From contig NZ_BMMF01000011.1 of assembly GCF_014645695.1 (NCBI RefSeq), forward strand, positions 124,001-188,000: a DNA stretch of 64,000 nucleotides, given 5' to 3'. Position 1 is the first letter of the stretch; the number at the start of each line of letters is the position of its first letter. Of this stretch, positions 26,571-33,952 are shown piece by piece. This DNA comes from Salinarimonas ramus (GTDB lineage: Bacteria; Pseudomonadota; Alphaproteobacteria; Rhizobiales; Beijerinckiaceae). Under the pieces are notes generated by a model. That model searched no databases. It worked only from the letters and a program-made list of their open reading frames with translations, and had not been told where the DNA came from. The position numbers and the translations under genes are program-made.

Positions 26571-26628
26571 AGAGCGGCGGCGGCTTGCATTCAGGTCTCT
26601 TCCACGAACATCCCGACCAGGCTTCCCT

Positions 26629-27285
26629 TCACCCCGCGTCCAGCCGGAGGAACCGCCGCGCCAGGCGCTCGCAGACCTCCTCGACGTCGGCGCAGCGGAT
26701 CGCGCCCTCGACCGCGGGCGCGTCCTCGAGCGCGAGGACGAGGCGGTCGAAATGCAGGCCGAAAGCCATCTCGCTGAGCGTGCCGTAGCCGCCGCCCACG
26801 GCGACGAGGGCGAAGGAAGCGCGCGCGATCAGAACGTTGCGGGCCGGGCCGATTCCCGTGGCGAGCGGGATGGCGACGAAGGGATTGGCCGCATCCCATT
26901 CCTCGTCCGGCACGAGGCCGATGGGTCGCCCACCCGCTTCCGCGTTGCCTCGGCAGGCGGCCTCCATCACGCCGTTCTTGCCGCCGCAGAGGAGCTGCAG
27001 GCCGAGGTCTGCGACCGCCGCGCCCAGGGCGTGGGCGACCTCCGTCTGGCGCGGGCTCGCCGCCTTCGGCCCGATGACGCCCACGGGCACGGCGCGGACG
27101 GGGCCGGCCTCGTGGAGCGCGCGCAGCGCCGCGACGGGCGCGAGATCGGGCCCGTCGGGCAGGGGCGTCACGTCCTCGCTCCAGGCGAGCGACCAGGCGT
27201 CCAACGCGTAGCCCGCACGCCGCAGGCGCCGCGTGCGCGGGCACAGCCGCAACCCGTTGCCGTCTCCCGAACCGGTCCCCGTCAT
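26629..27285 (-). CDS. LOG/TIGR00725-family Rossmann protein (putative nucleotide phosphoribohydrolase)
   Basis: 218 residues. The C-terminal two thirds has the LOG-family marks GGKNGVMEAACRGN, GIGPARNVLIARASFALVAVGGGYGTLSEM, i.e. the GG-G-GT--E nucleotide site with Val in place of the usual Pro before it. Characterised LOG proteins cleave nucleoside 5'-monophosphates to base plus ribose 5-phosphate, but several subfamilies are untested. The first ~70 residues (YALDAWSLAWSEDV region) precede the Rossmann fold and match nothing I recognise. AGGAGGTGG stands a few bases before the ATG at 27285, so this start is well supported. Confidence 0.82.
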   Translation of the reverse strand: MTGTGSGDGNGLRLCPRTRRLRRAGYALDAWSLAWSEDVTPLPDGPDLAPVAALRALHEAGPVRAVPVGVIGPKAASPRQTEVAHALGAAVADLGLQLLCGGKNGVMEAACRGNAEAGGRPIGLVPDEEWDAANPFVAIPLATGIGPARNVLIARASFALVAVGGGYGTLSEMAFGLHFDRLVLALEDAPAVEGAIRCADVEEVCERLARRFLRLDAG

Positions 27286-27335
27286 CGCCACCTCCTGCGC
27301 TCGGCTCGGCGGGACTTGTGGCAGGCGCCGCGCTC

Positions 27336-27355
27336 GATGTAAAGAAACTAACATC
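27336..27355. promoter_or_regulatory. Inverted-repeat operator between the LOG gene and the DeoR gene
   Basis: GATGTAA, six bases, TAACATC: half-sites match at 6 of 7 positions. It lies in the 116-base divergent gap, 51 bases from the LOG start and 46 bases from the DeoR start, so could control both. Part of it recurs before the ABC operon. Confidence 0.55.
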
Positions 27356-27401
27356 ACGACGTGAACGGCGATTCGCCGTCCGGACGGCGGCAGGAGCGGA
27401 C

Positions 27402-28178
27402 ATGGACGATCTCTCGGCCGGCGAGGACGTCGCCAGCACGCGCCAGCGCGAGATCCTCGCCCTCGTCGAGGCGCGGGGCTTCGTCACGATCGAGGATCTG
27501 GCGCGGCTCTTCGACGTCTCGGCGCAGACGATCCGGCGCGACATCATCCGCCTCGACGAGCGCGGCCTGCTCCAGCGCTTCCACGGCGGGGCGGGGCTCT
27601 CCGAGCAGCGCCGCCGGCCCGCCTACGACGAGAAGAAGGGCGTGCGCCTCGCCGCCAAGGAGCGGATCGGGCTTCGCGCCACACGCGATGTGCCCACGGG
27701 CGCCGCGATCTTCCTCGACGTCGGCACGACGCTGGAGGCGGCGGCGCACGCGCTGGCGTCCCGCGCCGATTGCCGGGTCTTCACGAGCAGCCTCGCGGTG
27801 GCCGCGATCCTCGGCGCGTCCACGGGCGGGCCGGAGGTGCGGGTGCTCGGTGGGACGCTGCGCGGGCCCGACGGCTCGCTGGTCGGCGCGGAGGCGCTGG
27901 AGGCGCTCTCGCGGCTGCGCCTCGACGTCGCGCTCGTCGGCTGCTCGGGCTTCGACGCCGACGGCGCCCCCCTCGATTTCGACCCCGACAAGGTCGCCGT
28001 GAAGCGGCTCGCCGTCGAGCGCGCCCGCGCGGCCTACGTGCTCGCCGACGCGACGAAGTTCGCGCGCGAGGCGCTCGTGCGCGTCGCGCCGGCGCAGGCC
28101 TTCGCGGGCCTCGTCACCGATCGCGCGCCCGACGCGCCGCTCGCCGCGGCGTGGGAGGGGCGCGTCCGCATCGGGTGA
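27402..28178 (+). CDS. DeoR/GlpR-family transcriptional regulator
   Basis: 258 residues. The N-terminal HTH (about 17-75) is typical: RQREILALVEARGFVTIEDL, then FDVSAQTIRRDIIRLDERG and RFHGGAGL, a GlpR-like ending. The C-terminal DeoRC sensor domain (about 90-240) has FLDVGTTLEAAAHALA and the phosphosugar-site regions VRVLGGTLRGPDGSLVG and YVLADATKFAR. GGCAGGAGCGG precedes the ATG at 27402. Family members respond to phosphorylated sugars or polyols. Shared operator sequence suggests it represses the CUT1 operon at 22.1-26.3 kb. Confidence 0.92.
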   Translation: MDDLSAGEDVASTRQREILALVEARGFVTIEDLARLFDVSAQTIRRDIIRLDERGLLQRFHGGAGLSEQRRRPAYDEKKGVRLAAKERIGLRATRDVPTGAAIFLDVGTTLEAAAHALASRADCRVFTSSLAVAAILGASTGGPEVRVLGGTLRGPDGSLVGAEALEALSRLRLDVALVGCSGFDADGAPLDFDPDKVAVKRLAVERARAAYVLADATKFAREALVRVAPAQAFAGLVTDRAPDAPLAAAWEGRVRIG

Positions 28179-28207
28179 GGCCGGGCGAGCGTCCCCGCCC
28201 GCGCGCG

Positions 28208-29692
28208 TCAGCGGAAGGGCGGCTCGTCGAAGGACCGGAGCTTGCGCGAATGCAGCGCCGTGCGCTGGCCGCGCAGGATGTCGAGCGCCGAGAGCCCGAT
28301 CATCAGGTGCTCGCCCACCGCCCGCTGGTAGAAGGCGGACGCCGCGCCGGGAAGCTTGATCTCGCCGTGGAGCGGCTTGTCGGAGACGCACAGCAACGTT
28401 CCGTAGGGGACACGCAGGCGGTAGCCCTGCGCCGCGATCGTGCCGCTCTCCATGTCGATGGCGATGGCGCGCGAGAGGTTGAAGCGCCGGCGCTCCTGCG
28501 TCCAGCGCAGCTCCCAGTTCCGGTCGTCGTTGGTGACGACGGTGCCGGTGCGCAGGCGCCGCTTGAGCATCTCGCCCGCTTCCCCCGTCACCTGCGCCGC
28601 CGCCTCCTGCAGCGCGATCTGCACCTCGGCCAGTGCCGGGATCGGCACCTCGGGCGGCACAAGCGCGTCGAGGATGTGGTCCTGGCGCAGGTAGGCGTGG
28701 GCGAGGACGTAATCGCCGATCGTCTGCGTCTGGCGCAGGCCGCCGCAATGGCCGACCATCAGCCAGCAATGCGGGCGCAAGACGGCGAGGTGGTCGCAGA
28801 TCGTCTTGGCGTTGGAGGGCCCGACGCCGATGTTGACCAGCGTGACGCCGTGCCCGTCGGCGCGGGCGAGGTGGTAGGCCGGCATCTGGAAGCGGTGCCA
28901 GGGAGAGCGCGTCATCAGGCTCTCGGCGCTCTCGGAGGCGGCGCCCTCGCGCTCGACGACGATGCCGCCGGGCAGCGTCAGGCGCGTGTAGGGGCTGCCC
29001 TCGCGGGCGAGCTCGCCCAGGCCCCATTGCACGAACTGGTCCACGTAGCGGTGGTAGTTCGTCATCAGGATCCAGGGCTGGACGGCGCGCCAGTCCGCGC
29101 CCGTGTAGTGGACGAGGCGGCGCAGCGAATAGTCGACGCGCACCGCGTCGAAGAGCGCCAACGGGCGCGCCGGGGGGCCGTCGACGTCCCACAGCCCGTC
29201 GGCGATCTCGTCGCCGACCTCGGCGAGCGCCGGCGTCGGGAAGTGCTGGGCGAGGTCGCTCGCGGTGACGACGCCGTGCGAGAGCTCGTCACCGCGCTCG
29301 AGCACGTAGGGGTAGGGGATCTCCTGCTCGGAGAGCCCCACCTCGAGGGTGACGCCGTATTCCGCGACGAGCGGGCGCAGCTGCTCGAGGAGATAGGTCC
29401 TGAACTCGGCCGGATGCGTCAGCGTGGTCTCGTAGAGACCGGTCGTCTGCAGCTTGGCGTAGGCGCGCTCGGTCCGCGGCGGCGCGCCGTCGCCGGCATG
29501 GCGCACGCGCAGGAGCGGATAGCGGAAGATCGCGCGCTCGGCCGGCGTCGGCGGCGTGCCGCCGTGGACGAAGCGCGACACCGCTTCGCGCAGGGCCTCC
29601 GCCGACGTGTCGTAGAGAGCGCCGAGCCGCGCGACCGCCTCCTCGGCGGTGCTGCAGACCTGCATCGTCGGCTCCGGGATCGGGTCGGCCAT
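28208..29692 (-). CDS. amn: AMP nucleosidase
   Basis: 494 residues. Cleaves AMP to adenine and ribose 5-phosphate. N-terminal regulatory-type domain, then a nucleoside-phosphorylase-like catalytic domain with NIGVGPSNAKTICDHLAVL, MVGHCGGLRQTQTIGDYVLAH and AIAIDMESGTIAAQGYRLRV followed by LCVSDKPLHGEIKLPG. Length fits the ~490-residue family. GGAGGA lies about 10 bases before the ATG at 29692. It converges with the DeoR gene and is divergent from the TrmO-like gene. Confidence 0.95.
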   Translation of the reverse strand: MADPIPEPTMQVCSTAEEAVARLGALYDTSAEALREAVSRFVHGGTPPTPAERAIFRYPLLRVRHAGDGAPPRTERAYAKLQTTGLYETTLTHPAEFRTYLLEQLRPLVAEYGVTLEVGLSEQEIPYPYVLERGDELSHGVVTASDLAQHFPTPALAEVGDEIADGLWDVDGPPARPLALFDAVRVDYSLRRLVHYTGADWRAVQPWILMTNYHRYVDQFVQWGLGELAREGSPYTRLTLPGGIVVEREGAASESAESLMTRSPWHRFQMPAYHLARADGHGVTLVNIGVGPSNAKTICDHLAVLRPHCWLMVGHCGGLRQTQTIGDYVLAHAYLRQDHILDALVPPEVPIPALAEVQIALQEAAAQVTGEAGEMLKRRLRTGTVVTNDDRNWELRWTQERRRFNLSRAIAIDMESGTIAAQGYRLRVPYGTLLCVSDKPLHGEIKLPGAASAFYQRAVGEHLMIGLSALDILRGQRTALHSRKLRSFDEPPFR

Positions 29693-29802
29693 GATGTCCT
29701 CCGGTGTCGCGCCGGCTTGACTCGGCGGTGGCATCGCTCCTTGTGGCAAGCGACGACGACGCGCGCAAGACGCGCATCGTGACGCGCCGAGGGGGACCCT
29801 CC

Positions 29803-30330
29803 ATGGACGAGACGGACGACGCGGCGCACGGGCGTCGGCCCGGCGAGATCGCCATCGACCTGCCCGCGACGACGGATGCGGGCGTCCATTTCATCGGGCG
29901 CATCCGCACGCCCTGGGCCGATCGCGACGCCTGCCCGAAGAACCCGGCCGGCTCGGACGCCGCCTGCACAATCGAGCTCGACGCGCGCTACGAGGCCGGT
30001 CTCGCGGATCTCGACACCTGCACCTACGTCATCGTGCTGTATTGGATGGACCGCGCGCCGCGCAACCTCGTGGTCCAGACGCCGCGCAGCCACGGCAGGC
30101 CCCGCGGCGTCTTCGCCCTGCGCTCGCCGGCGCGGCCCAACCCCATCGCGCTCTCCGTGGCGCGGCTCGAGCGCATCGAGGGAAAGCAAGTGGTCGTGCG
30201 CGGTCTCGACTGCGTCGACGGTACGCCACTTCTCGACCTCAAGCCGTATTTTCCATCGATCGACTCCCGTCCGGATGCACGCGTGGGCTGGCGCGAGACG
30301 GCTGAAAGCGACGATTGCGGAAATTCGTAG
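29803..30330 (+). CDS. TsaA/TrmO-like protein (putative tRNA N6-methyltransferase)
   Basis: 175 residues forming a single TsaA-like beta-barrel domain. Motifs include FIGRIRTPWADRDACPKNP, YVIVLYWMDRA, and GVFALRSPARPNPIALSVARL with LDCVDGTPLLDLKPYFPSID, the conserved SAM-site stretch. E. coli TrmO methylates t6A37 in tRNA-Thr but carries an extra C-terminal domain; this protein is the short form, for which the RNA target is unproven. The ATG at 29803 is chosen because the upstream frame has no family residues. Confidence 0.88.
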   Translation: MDETDDAAHGRRPGEIAIDLPATTDAGVHFIGRIRTPWADRDACPKNPAGSDAACTIELDARYEAGLADLDTCTYVIVLYWMDRAPRNLVVQTPRSHGRPRGVFALRSPARPNPIALSVARLERIEGKQVVVRGLDCVDGTPLLDLKPYFPSIDSRPDARVGWRETAESDDCGNS

Positions 30331-30442
30331 TCGAGATGCGCGACTTCCCTTGGGTCAATAACAAACATAAAACCTTTTAGCCTGCAGGATGCCTCTCAGC
30401 CGAGCGCCTTCCCGGCGGAAGCGCGCTCCAACAGGGGTGGTC

Positions 30443-33409
30443 ATGGTTCCGATACCGGCGAACGAAGCCGAGAGGCTCGCGGCCGTCAGGGCGCTGCGCA
30501 TCGTCGACACGGAGGCGGAGGCACCCTTCGACGCGGCCTGCCGAACGGCGGCCCGCCTCGTGGGAACGCCGATCGCCCTCGTGACGCTGATCGACGCCGA
30601 CCGGCAATGGTTCAAGGCGCATGTGGGGGTGGACGTGAGCGAGACGCCGCGCGAGCACGCCTTCTGCGCGCACGCGATCCTCTCCGACGAGCCGATGGTG
30701 GTCGAGGACGCCACCCGCGATCCGCGCTTCGCGAACAACCCCCTCGTCACGGGCCCGATGGGCATCCGCTTCTACGCCTCCGTTCCCCTCGTGATCGCGC
30801 CGGGCATCCGGGTCGGGACGGTCTGCGTCATCGACACCAAGCCCCGCGGCCTCGACGAGGGCGGCCTCGAAGCGCTCAACGATTGCGCGGCCATGGTCGT
30901 CTCCGCCATGCGCGGGCGGCTGCCGACGCCGGATCCGGAAGCGGCCGCGCGCGTCGCGGCCTCGGAGGCGCGCTATCGCGCGCTCGCGGAGGCGCTGCCG
31001 CACAAGGTCTGGATCACCGACGCTACCGGCGAGACGCTCTACGAGAACGCGCGGCTGCGCGCCTATCACGGCGGCGAGCTCTCCTCGCTCGCCGCCCGCA
31101 TCGCTCTTCGCCATCCCGACGACCACGCGCGCCTCGCCGCCATGCGCCGCGCGGCGATCGAGACCGGGCAGACGGTGGAGACGGAAGGGCGGCTGCGCCG
31201 CCACGACGGCGTCTATCGCTGGCACAAGCTGACCCTCACGCCGATCAGCCGCGACGAGCAGGGCCGCGTCGAGGAATGGCTCGGCGCCACGCTCGACATC
31301 GACGACATCGTGCGCGACCGCGAGAGCCTGGCGAAGACCTCGCAGCTGCTCGAGCTCGCCCTCTCGGCCGGCGGCGCCGGCTGGTTCGAGCGCGACGTCG
31401 TCACGGGCTCGTCTCGCATCTCGCGCGAGAGCAAGCGCCTGCTCGGCCTGACCGAGGATGCGCCGGACACGCTCACCGCGGAAGGCTTCCGCGCGCTGAT
31501 GCATCCGGAGGATCGCGAGCGCGTCGTGCGCGCGCGCTCGGCCGCCATCGCCGCGAGCCGAGCCTACTCGACGGAATTCCGCGTGCGGCGCCCCGAGGGC
31601 GGCGAACGCTGGATCATGGCGGTGGGCCGCCCCAGCCGCGATCCCGAGACCGGGGCCGAGCGCATCCTCGGGCTCAACATCGACATCACCGAGCGCAAGC
31701 TCGCCGAGGAGGCGCTGCGGCGCTCGGAGGGCCGCCTGCGCGCGAGCGAGGAGCGCCTCGCCTATGCGCTCGAGGCGACGAACGAGGGCATCTGGGACTG
31801 GGACGTCCAGACCGGCGGCGGCTGGCACAGCGAGCGCTGGGCGCAGATGCTCGGCTATCGCCGCGAGGAGCTGCCGGAGCACATCTCGAGCTGGCGCTCG
31901 CTGATCCACCCGGAGGACCGCGCCGACGTCGACGAGCGCCTGCACGCGCATCTGGAGGGGCGCACGGAGCACTTCGCCTCCGAGCACCGCCTCGCGCATC
32001 GCGACGGCACCTGGCGCTGGATCCTCGCCCGCGCGAAGGTCGTCACCCGCGATGCCGACGGGCGGCCGATCCGCATGGTCGGCACGCATACCGACGTGAC
32101 GGATCGACGGGAGGCGGAGCGCCGGGCCGAGCGGATGGCGCGCCACGACACGCTGACGGATCTGCCCAACCGCATCCATTTCCGCGAGCGGCTCGACGCG
32201 GCGCTCGAGGCCGCCGCGAAGACGGGCGAGACCGTCGCGCTCGTGTGCCTCGACCTCGATCGCTTCAAGGCGGTGAACGACACGCTGGGTCATCCGGTGG
32301 GCGACGCCATCCTGATGCGGGTGGCCGAGCGGCTCGCGGGGCAGGTCCGCGCGAGCGACGTGGTAGCCCGCCTGGGCGGCGACGAGTTCGCGGTCCTGCA
32401 GGTCGGCGCGCAGCAGCCGGAGGCGGCGCGGACGCTGGTCCAGCGCCTCGCCCAGGCGGTTTCGGCGCCGATCTCGGTGGCGGGGCGCGATCTCGCCATC
32501 GGCTCGAGCATCGGCGTCGCCATCGCCCCGCACGACGGAGCCGACGCCGACGCGCTGTTCAAGAGCGCCGACCTCGCGCTCTACCGCGCCAAGGGCGAGG
32601 GGCGCTCCACCGTGCGCTTCTTCGAGCCGGAGATGGACGCGGCCGAGCAGGAGCGCCAGGAACTGGAGACCGACCTGCGCCAGGCGATCGCCCGCGGCGA
32701 GCTCGACCTGCACTACCAGCCGGCGCTCGACCTGAAGACCGGGCGGGTCGTCGGCTTCGAGGCGCTGGCGCGCTGGACGCACCCGACGCTCGGGCCGATC
32801 CCGCCGGATCGCTTCATCCCGCTGGCGGAGGACGGCAAGCTGATCGTCAGCCTGGGTGAGCTCGTGCTCGCGCGCGCCTGCGCGGCGGCGGCCTCCTGGC
32901 CCGCGCCGACGCGGGTCGCCGTGAACGTCTCGCCCGCCCAGTTCGAGAGCGAGGACCTCGTCGCCAAGGTCGCGGACGCCCTCGCGCGCTCGGGGCTGCC
33001 GGCCTCGCGGCTCGAGCTCGAGATCACGGAGACGGTGCTGATCGGTGACGACGACAAGGTGATGCGCCAGCTCGAGGCGCTGCGCGCGCTCGGCGTGCGC
33101 ATCGCGCTCGACGATTTCGGCACGGGCTACTCGTCGCTCTCCTACCTGCGGCGCTTCGCGTTCGATCGCATCAAGATCGACCGCTCCTTCATCCGCGACA
33201 TCGACGATCCGGACACGGCGGCGATCGTGCGCGCCATCGTCGGGCTCGGCTGCCGGCTCGGCATCGCCATCACGGCGGAGGGCATCGAGACCGAGGATCA
33301 GCTCGCGCGGGTGAAGGCGGAGGGCTGCGCCGAGGCCCAGGGCTGGCTCATCGGCCGGCCTGGGACGGCGGAGGCGGCCCGCTCGCGGATCGCGCAGCGG
33401 GCCGCGTGA
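30443..33409 (+). CDS. GAF-PAS-PAS-PAS-GGDEF-EAL cyclic-di-GMP signalling protein
   Basis: 988 residues, cytoplasmic, no membrane segment. Order: GAF (about 15-155, with FCAHAILSDEPMVVEDATRD), three PAS/PAC units (about 170-545, each with a WxxxxxxPxRDxxG-like core), GGDEF and EAL. The GGDEF motif is intact (LGGDEFAVL) and preceded by RASD five residues upstream, the RxxD inhibitory site; EAL is intact in GFEALARW, with DDFGTGYSSLSYL. Both synthase and phosphodiesterase activities are possible. An AGGGG element favours the ATG at 30443; an earlier ATG at 30389 would add 18 residues. Confidence 0.94.
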   Translation: MVPIPANEAERLAAVRALRIVDTEAEAPFDAACRTAARLVGTPIALVTLIDADRQWFKAHVGVDVSETPREHAFCAHAILSDEPMVVEDATRDPRFANNPLVTGPMGIRFYASVPLVIAPGIRVGTVCVIDTKPRGLDEGGLEALNDCAAMVVSAMRGRLPTPDPEAAARVAASEARYRALAEALPHKVWITDATGETLYENARLRAYHGGELSSLAARIALRHPDDHARLAAMRRAAIETGQTVETEGRLRRHDGVYRWHKLTLTPISRDEQGRVEEWLGATLDIDDIVRDRESLAKTSQLLELALSAGGAGWFERDVVTGSSRISRESKRLLGLTEDAPDTLTAEGFRALMHPEDRERVVRARSAAIAASRAYSTEFRVRRPEGGERWIMAVGRPSRDPETGAERILGLNIDITERKLAEEALRRSEGRLRASEERLAYALEATNEGIWDWDVQTGGGWHSERWAQMLGYRREELPEHISSWRSLIHPEDRADVDERLHAHLEGRTEHFASEHRLAHRDGTWRWILARAKVVTRDADGRPIRMVGTHTDVTDRREAERRAERMARHDTLTDLPNRIHFRERLDAALEAAAKTGETVALVCLDLDRFKAVNDTLGHPVGDAILMRVAERLAGQVRASDVVARLGGDEFAVLQVGAQQPEAARTLVQRLAQAVSAPISVAGRDLAIGSSIGVAIAPHDGADADALFKSADLALYRAKGEGRSTVRFFEPEMDAAEQERQELETDLRQAIARGELDLHYQPALDLKTGRVVGFEALARWTHPTLGPIPPDRFIPLAEDGKLIVSLGELVLARACAAAASWPAPTRVAVNVSPAQFESEDLVAKVADALARSGLPASRLELEITETVLIGDDDKVMRQLEALRALGVRIALDDFGTGYSSLSYLRRFAFDRIKIDRSFIRDIDDPDTAAIVRAIVGLGCRLGIAITAEGIETEDQLARVKAEGCAEAQGWLIGRPGTAEAARSRIAQRAA

Positions 33410-33463
33410 ACCCTCCCGCAGAGGGCCGGTTCACCGTGGGGCCGGTTCAGCGTCGCGGACGGA

Positions 33464-33808
33464 TCACCGGTAGGTGTAGGTCGAGATCTCGCAGACGTTG
33501 ATGCGATTGTCGACGACCTCGTCGCCGTCGGCGAAGACGGCGCGGAAGTCGAACAGGCACTGGCCCGAGCCGTCGTCGATGTCGACGTCTACGGAATAGC
33601 CGCTCTCGAGCACGTCGGCGCCGAGGATGTCCTCTTCCCAGCTGGAGCGATCGACGTTGGAGGCGTAGAACTCCATCATCGTCACGCCGGTATTGTTGAC
33701 GATCTCGACGACGCGGTTCTGGGCGATGGCGGGCGCGGCCGACAGGGCGAGCGCGAGCGCGCCGGCGGCGATGCGGCCGCGCGCGGAAACGAGCAGAGTG
33801 CTGATCAC
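33464..33808 (-). CDS. Small secreted conserved protein
   Basis: 114 residues with a signal peptide (RIAAGALALALSAAPAIA, cleavage before QNRVV) and a compact domain: IVNNTGVTMMEFYASNVDRSS, then DVDIDDGSGQCLFDFRAVF and a last Cys in NVCEISTYTY. The two cysteines probably form a disulfide in the periplasm. Similar small proteins are common in alphaproteobacteria but the function is unknown. GTG at 33808 fits the signal peptide best; an ATG at 33880 gives 138 residues. It converges with the c-di-GMP gene. Confidence 0.7.
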   Translation of the reverse strand: MISTLLVSARGRIAAGALALALSAAPAIAQNRVVEIVNNTGVTMMEFYASNVDRSSWEEDILGADVLESGYSVDVDIDDGSGQCLFDFRAVFADGDEVVDNRINVCEISTYTYR

Positions 33809-33952
33809 GGGATGGGCTTTCGAAGAAGGCGCCGGCTCGGCGCCGCCGGCGACGCTATCGCAGCCCGAAGGGGCGTCCATGTTTATGAAGGGGCATGAAC
33901 TCTCATGTCCCTTCTGTTTTCACGCACGCGCGTCGAACGCTCTCGGGGCGGC

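Larger units (their letters stand above)
26281..26628. other. Intergenic region with operator-like site and two G/C hairpin repeats
   Basis: 348 bases between the ATPase start and the LOG-family gene stop. It contains the AAACTTACATCAC site and AT-rich promoter area of the ABC operon (26300-26350) and two related inverted repeats at 26413-26435 and 26548-26570. No coding potential was recognised. Confidence 0.6.

Noticed and set aside
33423-33449. Two GGGCCGGTTCA copies 16 bases apart between the c-di-GMP gene and the small secreted protein
   Set aside because: Only two imperfectly spaced copies in a convergent gap; no regulatory meaning could be supported.
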